A DNA stretch of 64,000 nucleotides, from contig CAYWIF010000015.1 in the NCBI GenBank assembly GCA_964458265.1, positions 8,064 to 72,063 on the forward strand, read 5' to 3'. Source of the DNA: JAGVSR01 sp964458265. Its GTDB lineage: Bacteria; Pseudomonadota; Alphaproteobacteria; Rhizobiales; Hyphomicrobiaceae. Shown here in pieces: positions 1 to 8,935 of this stretch; the first letter of the stretch is position 1, and every line of letters starts with the position of its first letter. A program made the translations under genes and the position numbers. A model generated the notes under the pieces. That model was given only the letters and a program-made list of their open reading frames with translations. It ran no database searches and was not told the DNA's origin.

Positions 1-1
1 C

Positions 2-841
2 GTCGAGATGATGCTCGACGCCACACAAAACTATGAGGTCCCCCTCAATGCCGAACGTCTGTTCGGCTGGCATGCAGCCCTGTTTCCAACAGGCCGCAGC
101 GGACTGCACCGTATCGCCGTCGGCGCGTGGCGTCCCATCGAAGCAGGACCGATGCAGGTTATCTCTGGCCCCTTTGGCCGCGAGCGCGTCCATTTCGAAG
201 CGCCGTCCGCGGACCGGCTTGACGTTGAGATGACGCGCTTCGTCGAGTGGTTCAATACTGGCAACGATTTGGACCCCGTTCTCAAGGCGGGCCTCGCTCA
301 TCTGTGGTTTGTCACCATTCACCCGTTCGAGGACGGCAATGGCCGCATCGCGCGCGCCATCGCCGACATGGCCCTTGCCCGAGCGGACCGCACCAAGAAC
401 CGTTTCTACAGTATGTCGTCGCAGATAGAGGCTGAGCGCAGCGAGTACTACGAGCAGCTCGAAGCGCAGCAGCGCGGCTCGCTCGATGTTACGACCTGGC
501 TGAGCTGGTTCCTCGCATGTCTTGATCGCGCGCTCACGCGCGCTGACGACACCCTCACAGCGGTGACAATCAAAGCGAAGACGTGGGAGGCCATCAACCG
601 CAAGCCGATCAACGATCGCCAGCGAGCCATCGTCAACAGGTTGCTGGACGGTTTCCAAGGTACCTTGACGACATCCAAGTACGCCAAGATGACCAAGTCC
701 TCGTCCGACACCGCACTGCGAGATATTCGCCAACTGGTGGAACGCGGAATCCTTATTCAGAACCCAGGCGGCGGTCGCAGTACCAGCTATCGCCTCGCAG
801 CACCTGAAGCGATACATGACCCAACTGCGGGCCGCTCATAG
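2..841 (+). CDS. Fic family protein (5' end outside window)
   Basis: Probable Fic-domain AMP-transferase, which would modify target proteins with AMP. The motif HPFEDGNGRIAR (about residues 105-116 of the visible part) matches the Fic signature HxFx(D/E)GNGRxxR, with catalytic His and phosphate-binding GNGR intact. The last ~75 residues look like a winged helix, as in Fic proteins that carry a DNA-binding tail. The frame is open to the window edge, and 277 visible residues are short for Fic/DUF4172-type proteins (about 370), so the N-terminus is probably missing and the ATG at position 8 is probably internal. The gene lies just beyond the 3' end of a tRNA gene, a common island position. Its target is unknown. 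Confidence 0.85.
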   Translation, partial: VEMMLDATQNYEVPLNAERLFGWHAALFPTGRSGLHRIAVGAWRPIEAGPMQVISGPFGRERVHFEAPSADRLDVEMTRFVEWFNTGNDLDPVLKAGLAHLWFVTIHPFEDGNGRIARAIADMALARADRTKNRFYSMSSQIEAERSEYYEQLEAQQRGSLDVTTWLSWFLACLDRALTRADDTLTAVTIKAKTWEAINRKPINDRQRAIVNRLLDGFQGTLTTSKYAKMTKSSSDTALRDIRQLVERGILIQNPGGGRSTSYRLAAPEAIHDPTAGRS

Positions 842-872
842 CGAACCGACGACACTCAATGAAGCGCGTCCG

Positions 873-894
873 ATTTGCGTCCCATTTGCGTCCC
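873..894. repeat. Tandem 11-bp direct repeat beside tRNA-Arg
   Basis: ATTTGCGTCCC occurs twice in direct succession (873-883 and 884-894), about 50 bases beyond the 3' end of the tRNA-Arg gene. Short direct repeats at this position can be integrase arm sites or remnants of an integration event. No integrase is visible in the window, so this is only suggestive. Confidence 0.6.
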
Positions 895-942
895 ACACAA
901 ATCTGCTTGGATGAAGACCTTGGATTAAGCCTTTGAAAAATC

Positions 943-1019
943 TGGCGCGCCCGGAAGGATTCGAACCTCCGACCCCCAGATTCGTAGTCTGGTGCTCTAT
1001 CCAGCTGAGCTACGGGCGC
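943..1019 (-). tRNA. tRNA-Arg (anticodon ACG)
   Basis: Read on the minus strand the 77 bases fold as a tRNA. The acceptor stem is GCGCCCG/CGGGCGC, the anticodon stem CCAGA/TCTGG encloses loop CTACGAA with anticodon ACG, and the T arm has loop TTCGAAT. The gene ends in G plus an encoded CCA. An ACG anticodon (A34 edited to inosine) reads CGU, CGC and CGA arginine codons. The next gene on its 3' side is the Fic gene. Confidence 0.96.
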
Positions 1020-1254
1020 GTGACCTGCCGGTGTGTGCTTTGGCGGCCTCGGTCAGAAGACCCGGCACGGACCAGAGCGGCAAGAGCGCCCCTTCTAATC
1101 GCAGAGCCCGCCCGGCGCAAGGGGCACCCGATGCCGCCAAGGTCGCGCCCAATGGCCGTCGCAATATCAGAAGGTTGCAACCCTTGGGGCGATAAGATCG
1201 ACCGATGTGCTGGCCTCGAAGTCCAAGGATCAAAGCTGCCCCAACGGCATCGGC

Positions 1255-2799
1255 CTACGCTTGCGGACGATCCGGAATTCGCAACTCAAACGCGGCCCCC
1301 TCGTCCGTATCCAGAAGCTTCAGGCTGCCGCCATGGGCCTGGGCCAGCTCCGCCGAAATCGGCAAGCCGAGCCCGGTTCCGCCACGCCGGGTGGAACCCT
1401 GAAACGGCTGAAAAAGCTTGTCGCGTGCACGGGCCGGCACGCCCGGACCATTGTCACTGACGACGACAATTGCCGTATCTCGCTCGCGCCAACCGCGAAT
1501 TTCCACCCGGCCACCGGCCGGCCCCTCGTCACGCGCCTCGATGGCTTGGACGGCGTTTCGCGTGAGGTTCGAGAATATTCGAAAGAGCTGTTCGCGGTCG
1601 GCATCGGCCTTCAATGCAGGATCGACATCGATGGAGAGCTCGATACCCCCTCCGCGCCCGACATTCAAAGTGTCGGCAACCTCTTCGACGAGAGGCTGTA
1701 ATGCAATGAACTCGCGCCGCTGCGATGCTTCTTCCGTTCGCCCGAACCTTAATGTCTCGTTGCAGAAGTTGATCGCCCGGTCGAGCGACGCAATCAGCTT
1801 TGGTGCCACACGCTGCACCGTCGGGTCGGAGCTGTCGGCCAGGCGGTCGGAGATGAGTTGTGCATTGGCCAGCATATTGCGCAGATCGTGATTGATCTTC
1901 GAGACCGCCAGGCCAAGTTGCGCCAGTCGCGTCTTCTGCTTCAAGAGCTGCGAGAGCTGCCGCTGCATCTGCGCCAGCTCTTCTTCCGCTCGTCCGATTT
2001 CATCGGAACGGCTCGACGGAACCACGACGCGCGAGGGGTCCTCCGGATTCGCACTGTAGTCGACGATATTGCGCGACAGCTTGCGGATCGGCTTGACGAG
2101 CAACTGATTGATGACGACATAAACCAGCGCGGCCGTCGTCAACGCCACAAACAGCGACAGCCAGAATATTTCCGTGCCGTAGCGCCACATGGCCCGCTGC
2201 AGCGGATCTTCCGGCATAACGATCTCGATAACGTCGTCGAACCGCGGGCCGACGAGACCGATCACGCGCATGGTTCGCTCGCCGTTGGAGCGCATCACTT
2301 CAAGTGCGTCGCTAATGTTGACCAGCCTGAGACCGATTTGCTCCGAGAACGACAAACGTGTCGGCTGCCGCATGTCGTAGGTGACATCGATCGAAATTTC
2401 CTGCACCGGCGGCAGTATCACGCGCCGCGCACCGCCTCGACGCACCGCAATTGCGCGCACCAAAGCGGTACGGAGCAACTCGTTGCGCAGCGCCGGCGGC
2501 ACTTCCCGACCGGGCACGGCATCCGCCGCAAGTGCGGAAACAAGTGCCGTATTGATACGGTCGTTGAGCCAGTTGACGCGAAAGCTCGCGAGTGCCGGAA
2601 GGAAGATCAGGATCTGCGCGATCATCACGAACACGCCGGTGATCACGAGAAGCTTGACGGGCAGGCTGAACCGAATGTGCGATGCCAACCAAGCTGCGGC
2701 CTGGCGCAATGAACCAGCCCAGCGCCCGGCAAGCGGCGTCTCCGGCAAGGCCTGAGCCTCTCCGTCGATAGCCTTTGGACGTTCCAGGTCTTGCAGCAC
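1255..2799 (-). CDS. Sensor histidine kinase with HAMP domain (orphan)
   Basis: Membrane-bound two-component sensor kinase. A first membrane helix near residues 46-73 and a second after an extracytoplasmic segment are followed by a HAMP linker. The H-box INHDLRNML carries the phospho-accepting His, and the ATPase domain shows G1 (SDNGPGVP) and G2 (GGTGLGLPIS) boxes. I chose the GTG at 2799 because a GGGAAGAGGG ribosome-binding site precedes it. A TTG at 2853 would add 18 residues with no membrane signal. No response regulator is adjacent, so the partner and signal are unknown. It lies downstream of the FAD oxidoreductase on the same strand, separated by about 160 bases. Confidence 0.88.
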   Translation of the reverse strand: MLQDLERPKAIDGEAQALPETPLAGRWAGSLRQAAAWLASHIRFSLPVKLLVITGVFVMIAQILIFLPALASFRVNWLNDRINTALVSALAADAVPGREVPPALRNELLRTALVRAIAVRRGGARRVILPPVQEISIDVTYDMRQPTRLSFSEQIGLRLVNISDALEVMRSNGERTMRVIGLVGPRFDDVIEIVMPEDPLQRAMWRYGTEIFWLSLFVALTTAALVYVVINQLLVKPIRKLSRNIVDYSANPEDPSRVVVPSSRSDEIGRAEEELAQMQRQLSQLLKQKTRLAQLGLAVSKINHDLRNMLANAQLISDRLADSSDPTVQRVAPKLIASLDRAINFCNETLRFGRTEEASQRREFIALQPLVEEVADTLNVGRGGGIELSIDVDPALKADADREQLFRIFSNLTRNAVQAIEARDEGPAGGRVEIRGWRERDTAIVVVSDNGPGVPARARDKLFQPFQGSTRRGGTGLGLPISAELAQAHGGSLKLLDTDEGAAFELRIPDRPQA

Positions 2800-2958
2800 T
2801 GTCGTCAGGGCCCTCTTCCCGTTGCGGCCGGGAATGTGGCACTTCGGGAGCAACTTGTCAGCCGCTCGCCCGGGTTAGCCCTAAGCGGTTTTCTGATTGG
2901 TAAGATAAGCTTTATTCGCCGCCACGCCAAGGGAGTGTGGCCGCTCCGCCGCCGGCTC

Positions 2959-4425
2959 TCAGCCGAGCTTGGCCAACCACTCGATAATGCGACGCAACAA
3001 CGGACTACCCGCACTATCGACGTAGTTCCGGTATGCCGCCCGCTTGTTCACTTCACTATAGGTGGGATATGGCGAAATCCATCCGGTCATGGCACGGATT
3101 TTCATCCCTTGCGAAATGGCGAGTGACCACATCTGAATAAGTTCGCCCGCATGCGCCCCTAGGATGGTCGCACCCAGAATTCGCCCCTTCTTGTCGACCA
3201 CGACCTTGACGTGACCGTGCGTCTCCCGCTCCGCCTGAGCGCGGTCGTTCTCATGAAACGGCCAGCGCAGAACCTTGACCCTATATTTGCCCGCAATTGC
3301 GTCGGCCTCACTCAGTCCCGCATGCGCAAGCTCGGGCTCGGTGAACGTGACCCAGGAAAAAAGTTTTCGATCGACCTTCGCGGGCAGCCGAAATAATGCA
3401 CGGCGCAAGACGATCCCGGCATGATAGTTGGCGATGTGCGTGAACTGCGGTCCGCCGGCGACGTCACCGATGGCAAACACTTTCTTGTTGCTGGTCCGAA
3501 GTCCGCTATCGACGGTGATTCCGCCCTTCTCGAATTGGATGCCCGCGGCGGCTAAATTGAGATCGCCAGTATTCGGCCGTCGTCCGACGGCTAGCAGAAG
3601 ATGCGAGCCATCAATGCTTTCACGGCCGTTCGGTCCCTTCACGTCGACGCGCACACCATCAGCGGTTTTGTGTACCGCCTCGGCAATTAATCCTTCTCGA
3701 ACCTCGACGCCCTCGGCGCGAATGAGATCGAGAAGAGGCGCCGTCATTTCGGGATCGTCCTTGCCGAGCGCCTTCGCACCTTCGATGACTGTCACGCGGC
3801 TGCCGAGCCGCCGGTGCGCCTGCGCCATTTCCATGCCGATCGGGCCACCCCCGATCACTATCAAATGCTCCGGCCGAACCGTGTTGTCGAACAGCGTCTC
3901 GTTCGTGAAATAGCTGACATCGTTGAGACCGGGGATAGGCGGCACCACGGGCGAGGACCCGGTGGCAATCACGAAGCGCCGCGCGGTGATCACATAGTCG
4001 CCGGCGGCAACCGTATGGTGATCGAGAAATCGCCCCGCCGCTTGGATAACCTGAACGCCGAGGCCCTGAAAGCGCTCTACACTGTCATTCGGCTCGATCG
4101 CGGCGATGACCGATCGAACATGACGATTGACGCCAACCGGATCGATCGCGGGTTCCACGGCTGCAATTCCGAATGGCTCTGACGACCGCATGATGTGCGC
4201 CCGCCGCGCTGCCGCGATTAGTGCCTTCGACGGCACGCACCCGTAGTTCAGGCAATCGCCACCCATCTTGTGCTTCTCAATCAGCACCACCCGCCGGCCG
4301 AAAGCCGCCGCGCCCGCCGCAACGGAAAGCCCTCCGGACCCCGCCCCGATGACGCAAATATCTGCCTCGACGTTCGTCGTCCCCGGAGCACGATCCTCCG
4401 CCGGCATCGCCTCATTGGGCTTCAT
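2959..4425 (-). CDS. FAD-dependent disulfide oxidoreductase, mercuric-reductase/lipoamide-dehydrogenase-like
   Basis: Class I pyridine nucleotide-disulfide oxidoreductase of 488 residues. The FAD Rossmann motif GAGSGGLSVAAG lies near the N-terminus. The redox-active Cys pair is in GGDCLNYGCVPSKAL, and a second dinucleotide fold (GGGPIGMEMA) serves NAD(P)H. Where lipoamide dehydrogenases have HPTxxE, this protein has YPTYSE, so the usual catalytic His is absent. The C-terminal Cys pair of true MerA is also missing. Substrate is therefore uncertain. The ATG at 4425 overlaps the end of the TVP38 gene by 14 bases, indicating translational coupling; this pairing is common in proteobacteria. Confidence 0.85.
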   Translation of the reverse strand: MKPNEAMPAEDRAPGTTNVEADICVIGAGSGGLSVAAGAAAFGRRVVLIEKHKMGGDCLNYGCVPSKALIAAARRAHIMRSSEPFGIAAVEPAIDPVGVNRHVRSVIAAIEPNDSVERFQGLGVQVIQAAGRFLDHHTVAAGDYVITARRFVIATGSSPVVPPIPGLNDVSYFTNETLFDNTVRPEHLIVIGGGPIGMEMAQAHRRLGSRVTVIEGAKALGKDDPEMTAPLLDLIRAEGVEVREGLIAEAVHKTADGVRVDVKGPNGRESIDGSHLLLAVGRRPNTGDLNLAAAGIQFEKGGITVDSGLRTSNKKVFAIGDVAGGPQFTHIANYHAGIVLRRALFRLPAKVDRKLFSWVTFTEPELAHAGLSEADAIAGKYRVKVLRWPFHENDRAQAERETHGHVKVVVDKKGRILGATILGAHAGELIQMWSLAISQGMKIRAMTGWISPYPTYSEVNKRAAYRNYVDSAGSPLLRRIIEWLAKLG

Positions 4426-5200
4426 TGCGCGCGCTCCATGACTTAAAGGCGACCGGGATGAGCGCAACCAATCCGATAAGAACGAAGGCCGCAATCAATT
4501 CGCCGGTGATGAGATGACCGGTATCGATCGTATAGGGGCAGTCGAGATTTGGCTCGCGCGCTTGACGTTCGAGACAAGCGGCATGCACAGCATTTTGCGC
4601 CTCGATCACGCTGCCGAGACCTGATCCCGCCACCGAGAACGCAACGGTTCCCGGAATGATGCCGAAAAACGTGCCGATGACATAAGTTGCAAGCGGTACG
4701 CCAAGCAGCGCCGGGGCCAGATTGACGATGAAGAAGGGGAAAACCGGCACGAGCCGCAAAAACAGCAGATAGCTGAGCGCGTTCTTCTGAAAACCATCCT
4801 TCAGCCGCGCCAGCCACGGTCCGGCGCGTTCTGCCAGCGTCTCGCCGAGAGACGTTTTGGCTGCCATGAAAAGGACGGTGGCACCCACCGTCGCCGCAAA
4901 GACGGTCGCAGCGGCGCCAATTTGCCAACCAAACAGCAGCCCGCCGGCAAGCGTCATCACGAGACCGCCGGGCAGCGACAGCGCCACCACGGCAATATAG
5001 AGCAAGACATAGAGCCCCAACGCCCCGGCAAGGTTCGTCTCGATGAACTGCCGGAGTTCCGCGTAATTCCGGCCCAGCGTTTCAAACGACAACAGCCGAT
5101 GCCAACCCATGCCGAACACGAGTGCCATGACCATGAGGAGGACCACCAACGGCATCCAGCGCTTCACGGCATTGCCGGAGTTGGTTTCAGAACGTGTCAC
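4412..5200 (-). CDS. TVP38/TMEM64 (DedA-like) family membrane protein
   Basis: Inner-membrane protein of 262 residues with about five to six hydrophobic segments and the family's conserved core (GGLLFGWQIGAAATVFAATVGA, then LRLVPVFPFFIVNLAPALLGV). VTT-domain proteins are linked to lipid scrambling and membrane homeostasis, but the bacterial substrate is usually unknown. The start is a GTG at 5200 with AGGAGAAG seven bases upstream. It is the middle gene of the DUF547 / TVP38 / FAD-oxidoreductase set, 27 bases after the DUF547 gene. A loop near residues 208-222 carries two Cys. Confidence 0.88.
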   Translation of the reverse strand: MTRSETNSGNAVKRWMPLVVLLMVMALVFGMGWHRLLSFETLGRNYAELRQFIETNLAGALGLYVLLYIAVVALSLPGGLVMTLAGGLLFGWQIGAAATVFAATVGATVLFMAAKTSLGETLAERAGPWLARLKDGFQKNALSYLLFLRLVPVFPFFIVNLAPALLGVPLATYVIGTFFGIIPGTVAFSVAGSGLGSVIEAQNAVHAACLERQAREPNLDCPYTIDTGHLITGELIAAFVLIGLVALIPVAFKSWSARNEAQ

Positions 5201-5227
5201 GGCACAACTTCTCCTGACGGGTGGTCA

Positions 5228-6103
5228 TCAAGGCTTTCTAGAGATGTCATTGAGCGACCAATCATAGCGATGATCGGCGATTCCGCTGGCCGCATCGAGT
5301 TTCTCGCGAAGCGGGGTTTCGGCGTAGCGCCTCAGATGCGCCAGCAGTCCCTCGTCGGTACCGCCAAAATCCGCTTTGTACCAATGATAGATAGAGGAAA
5401 CTGTCGCGCCGTCGCTGCCAACAGCCACGCCTCGCGGATGATTGACATACGAACGCGCGGCATCGTTGAGTTGTTGTTCAAGCTGTTCGCCGGTCAGCGG
5501 AGCGCGCGGCAGATTGGGGCAGCCGATCGATGCGCAATTGACGGCATAGTGCACCCGCGGATCCTTGAAGATTGGCCGCATGATGCCGTGCTCGATATCA
5601 TCCAGACTGAGCGCGACGCCACCAACCGTCACGACCTTGGCCTTCCATGGTCCTCCGGTAAAGGCTGCGATAACGCCCCCGCCAAGTGAGATGTCCTTGA
5701 TCGACTCCACCGGATAGTGGTCGACCACGACGTCCAATGTCTTTGCGTTATAGAGGTTGGCCCAGAACGCAAATTGCTCGCGGCGGGAGAGCGCCGCGAC
5801 ATCCATCGCCGCAAGCCGGTCGATGTATGCCTTCAATGCTGCGTGATCGCTGCCCTTTAGACCCGCATAGTCGACGTACACGACGCCGTCCGGTCCGGTG
5901 GTCGAATACCTGCTGAGCAGGTCTCCAAACGCGCTGTGATCGACGGCGCGCCCGCTACCCTCGGTCGAACGGCCAAAGTGCGCCGCAAAATCTTCGGCAC
6001 GCGCGCCGGTGCTGACCATGGCCTGCAGGAGAAATACGGCGGCCAAACAGACGCTCACCAGAACGGAACGCGTGCCAACGCCTATCGATGCATCTACATA
6101 CAT
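5228..6103 (-). CDS. DUF547 domain-containing exported protein
   Basis: 291 residues with an N-terminal signal-like helix (VLVSVCLAAVFLLQAMVS, cleavage plausible after ARA), so probably periplasmic. DUF547 features are clear: FWANLYNAKTLDVVVDHYP, and NCASIGCPNLP with two conserved Cys. The biochemical role of DUF547 is not established. First gene of a three-gene set with a VTT-family membrane protein and a thiol-active flavoprotein, which suggests a shared membrane or redox job. It faces away from rpmH, so the 280-base spacer should carry divergent promoters. Confidence 0.85.
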   Translation of the reverse strand: MYVDASIGVGTRSVLVSVCLAAVFLLQAMVSTGARAEDFAAHFGRSTEGSGRAVDHSAFGDLLSRYSTTGPDGVVYVDYAGLKGSDHAALKAYIDRLAAMDVAALSRREQFAFWANLYNAKTLDVVVDHYPVESIKDISLGGGVIAAFTGGPWKAKVVTVGGVALSLDDIEHGIMRPIFKDPRVHYAVNCASIGCPNLPRAPLTGEQLEQQLNDAARSYVNHPRGVAVGSDGATVSSIYHWYKADFGGTDEGLLAHLRRYAETPLREKLDAASGIADHRYDWSLNDISRKP

Positions 6104-6190
6104 GCTGCGGGGCCCATCGGTCGATGACTTTGCAAGATCGTGTCATGCTTTACGGCACGGCTCTGCCAGAGTTTCGTCCGGCACCGCCGA

Positions 6191-6219
6191 TTGACTTGCC
6201 CCACACTGAGCCTTATAGA
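6191..6219 (+). promoter_or_regulatory. Putative sigma-70-type promoter of rpmH-rnpA-yidC
   Basis: TTGACT (6191-6196) and TATAGA (6214-6219) are separated by exactly 17 bases, matching five and four of six consensus positions. This is the best-matching pair in the DUF547-rpmH spacer and would leave a leader of roughly 155 bases before rpmH. Confidence 0.5.
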
Positions 6220-6383
6220 AACGCCAATTCCATTCCTACCGGAACGGGCGAAGGCTTGTCGCGGCTGCGGCGGCCACCTACGCCGCATTCGGCAGCACTT
6301 TGAAGTTGCAACCAAATCGCTCGGCGGACGGCCTCAAATAGGCCCCGGCCTCAAGAGCGGACTGACGAGAGACGGAGTTTATT

Positions 6384-6518
6384 GTGAAGCGCACGTATCA
6401 ACCCAGCAAGCTTGTGCGCAAGCGCCGCCATGGCTTTCGCAAGCGCATGGAAACCGCAGGTGGCGTGAAAGTCCTTGCCCGCCGCCGCGCCAAAGGCCGC
6501 AAGCGCCTGTCGGCCTAG
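6384..6518 (+). CDS. rpmH: 50S ribosomal protein L34
   Basis: Small basic ribosomal protein of 44 residues. It reads VKRTYQPSKLVRKRRHGFRK, the canonical L34 sequence, and ends KGRKRLSA. The start is GTG at 6384 with ACGGAG six bases upstream. It is followed 46 bases later by rnpA, the near-universal rpmH-rnpA arrangement. Length and sequence match the family fully. Confidence 0.97.
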   Translation: MKRTYQPSKLVRKRRHGFRKRMETAGGVKVLARRRAKGRKRLSA

Positions 6519-6564
6519 TAGCGACCCGGCGCGACTTCTCCCGCCGCGAACCTGGGTGGGATCG

Positions 6565-6939
6565 ATGAAAATCACCACCCTCAAGAAGAGATCGGAATTT
6601 CTGCGCATCCGCGGTGGGGCCCGATGCCCCACGGCGCCATTCGTTCTCGAAACGAAGCCTCGCGCCGAACCTGCTTGCGCGTCCGCTCCTCCCCGCTTCG
6701 GCTTCACCGTGACCAAGGCCATGGGCGGCGCGGTGGAACGCAATCGCATCCGCCGCAGACTGAGGGCTGCGGTGACGGCCGTGTCGGACGCCTCGGCGCG
6801 GCCGGGGCATGATTATGTGCTGATCGCGCGTCAGGTCGCGCTGGAGATGCCTTTCGACAACCTCAAGAAAGACCTTGAACGCGCCTTCCATCGCGTGCAT
6901 CACGCCACCGCAGCCAAGCCACGGTCGAAAAAGCCGTGA
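6565..6939 (+). CDS. rnpA: Ribonuclease P protein component
   Basis: Protein subunit of RNase P, which assists the catalytic RNA in trimming tRNA 5' leaders. 124 residues, start chosen at MKITTLKKRSEF, which matches the usual N-terminus; an in-frame ATG at 6475 overlaps rpmH and is not needed. The RNP motif is visible as GGAVERNRIRRRLRAAV, rich in RNA-contacting Arg. It sits between rpmH and yidC as in most alphaproteobacteria. No yidD gene is present in the rnpA-yidC spacer. Confidence 0.95.
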   Translation: MKITTLKKRSEFLRIRGGARCPTAPFVLETKPRAEPACASAPPRFGFTVTKAMGGAVERNRIRRRLRAAVTAVSDASARPGHDYVLIARQVALEMPFDNLKKDLERAFHRVHHATAAKPRSKKP

Positions 6940-7102
6940 CAAGACCGGCTGATATGAGCGTACGGCCACCTCGCGGTCACACCGCAGTGACCGCATGTCC
7001 CCTTTGCCGCGGCGCCACATTTATGACAGGCAGAAGCGCCGCAATCCGAATGTTGAACGAACACGGCTGCAAGTGCCGTCACACCGCCCAACCGAGGCCA
7101 CG

Positions 7103-8935
7103 ATGAAGAGCCAACAGCCCGACAATCAGGTCAACATCCTGATCGCCATTGTTCTGTCGATGGCGGTCCTATTGGGCTGGAGCTACTTTATTGCCGGGCC
7201 ACAGCTCGAGGCCGACAAAATCCGCCAGACGGCGGCTTCCAAACCCGCCGACTCACCGGCTTCAAAAGCCGGCGCCGCCAGCGAAAGCGCTTTGCCGTCA
7301 GCCTCCGCAGATGCCGTCGTGAAACCGGCTTCGCGTGAGCAGGCCATCACCGCCTCGCCGCGCGTTGCCATCGACACCCCCTCCCTCAAGGGCTCCATCG
7401 CCTTGAAGGGCGCCACATTCGACGACTTGTCCCTGAAGAAGCATCATGAGACGGTCGATCCCAAGAGCCCCAACATCGTTCTTTTCTCGCCGCTTTCGCA
7501 AGTGGGCGGCTATTTTGCCCGTCTCGGTTGGACCTCACCTGGCAAGCAAATCAAACTTCCCGACAGCGAGACCGTTTGGACCGCGAAATCTGCGGGCCCT
7601 CTGACGCCGTCGTCCCCGGTCACGCTTGAATGGTCCAACGGTGCAGGCCTCACCTTCCGCCGCGTCATCACCGTCGACGAAAACTACATGTTTTCGATCA
7701 ACGACGAGGTCGAGAACAAAACCGCTGGCGATGTCGCCCTGAAGCCGTTTGCTCGTATCTTCCGCTTCGGAGCCCCCAGCACGCCCTCGGTCTGGATTCA
7801 ACACGAAGGCCTGCTCGGCGTACCCGGCGACGCGGGTCTCCAGGAAATCACCTTCTACGACGCCATCAACGAACCTGCCGCCACGTTCACGGGCAAGACC
7901 GGCGGTTGGATCGGCATCACCGACAAGTATTGGGCCTCGGCCATCATCCCGGATCAGAAGACGTCCTACGCTGCGACGCTGGAAGGCGAAGCTGCCAAGG
8001 ACGCCACCGGGTTGCCGATGTTCCTGGCCGAATTCGAGACCGAACCCAGCGTCGTTGCCGCCGGCAGCGTCGCTTCAGTCAAGACCAACCTCTACGCTGG
8101 CGCCAAGCAGGCGGCCATCATCGAGAAATATCAGGACGATCTCGGCATCGAGAAATTCGATCTCATGATCGATTGGGGCTGGTTCTACTTCCTGACCAAG
8201 CCCATGAACCACGCACTCACCTGGCTGTACGGTATACTGGGCAACTTCGGCTTTGCCATTCTGGCCCTCACCGTCATCGTCAAGCTGATCTTCTATCCGC
8301 TCGCCAACAAGTCATATGAATCCATGGCGAAGATGAAGAAGCTGCAGCCGCAAATGGAGGCCCTGCGCGAACGCTTCAAGGATGACAAGCCGCGCATGCA
8401 GCAGGAGCTCATGCAGCTTTACCAGAAGGAAAAGATCAATCCGGCCGCCGGCTGCCTGCCGATCCTCGTCCAAATCCCAGTGTTCTTTGCCCTCTACAAA
8501 GTCCTTTATACCTCGATCGATATGCGCCACGCACCCTTCGTCGGATGGATTCAAGACCTCTCGGCGCCCGACCCCACGTCCATTTTCAACCTGTTCGGAT
8601 TGTTCCCCTGGGGCGTCCCGGACTTTTTGCTGGTCGGCGTCTGGCCGATCATCATGGGCGTGTCGATGTGGGTTCAGATGCAGCTCAATCCACCCCAGCC
8701 CGATCCGGTTCAGCAGCAGATTTTCAGCTGGATGCCGCTGGTGTTCACGTTCCTGCTCGCGACGTTCCCCGCCGGTCTCGTCATTTACTGGGCATGGAAC
8801 AACATCCTCTCGATCCTGCAGCAATGGTACATCACCAAGAAACAGGGTGCTGAAATCCATTTGATGGCCAACCTGCGCCGGACATTCAATCCCGTGCTGA
8901 AGTGGATCGGCATGGGCAGCGAGTCGAAGGGATGA
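7103..8935 (+). CDS. yidC: Membrane protein insertase YidC
   Basis: Inserts and folds inner-membrane proteins, alone or with SecYEG. 610 residues from the ATG at 7103, where MKSQQPDNQVNILIAIVLSM begins the first membrane helix. An Ala/Ser/Pro-rich linker and a periplasmic beta domain follow, then the conserved 60KD/Oxa1 core from about residue 390 (LTKPMNHALTWLYGILGNFG to NNILSILQQWYITKK). Length is typical for Gram-negative YidC. The stop overlaps the engB start (ATGA), so the two are co-translated. Confidence 0.97.
   Translation: MKSQQPDNQVNILIAIVLSMAVLLGWSYFIAGPQLEADKIRQTAASKPADSPASKAGAASESALPSASADAVVKPASREQAITASPRVAIDTPSLKGSIALKGATFDDLSLKKHHETVDPKSPNIVLFSPLSQVGGYFARLGWTSPGKQIKLPDSETVWTAKSAGPLTPSSPVTLEWSNGAGLTFRRVITVDENYMFSINDEVENKTAGDVALKPFARIFRFGAPSTPSVWIQHEGLLGVPGDAGLQEITFYDAINEPAATFTGKTGGWIGITDKYWASAIIPDQKTSYAATLEGEAAKDATGLPMFLAEFETEPSVVAAGSVASVKTNLYAGAKQAAIIEKYQDDLGIEKFDLMIDWGWFYFLTKPMNHALTWLYGILGNFGFAILALTVIVKLIFYPLANKSYESMAKMKKLQPQMEALRERFKDDKPRMQQELMQLYQKEKINPAAGCLPILVQIPVFFALYKVLYTSIDMRHAPFVGWIQDLSAPDPTSIFNLFGLFPWGVPDFLLVGVWPIIMGVSMWVQMQLNPPQPDPVQQQIFSWMPLVFTFLLATFPAGLVIYWAWNNILSILQQWYITKKQGAEIHLMANLRRTFNPVLKWIGMGSESKG

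Noticed and set aside
2959..4425. True mercuric reductase (merA)
   Set aside because: No C-terminal Cys pair, no N-terminal heavy-metal domain and no mer genes nearby; only the general flavoprotein disulfide oxidoreductase fold is supported.
6940..7102. yidD between rnpA and yidC
   Set aside because: No frame in this spacer encodes the short Cys-rich YidD sequence.
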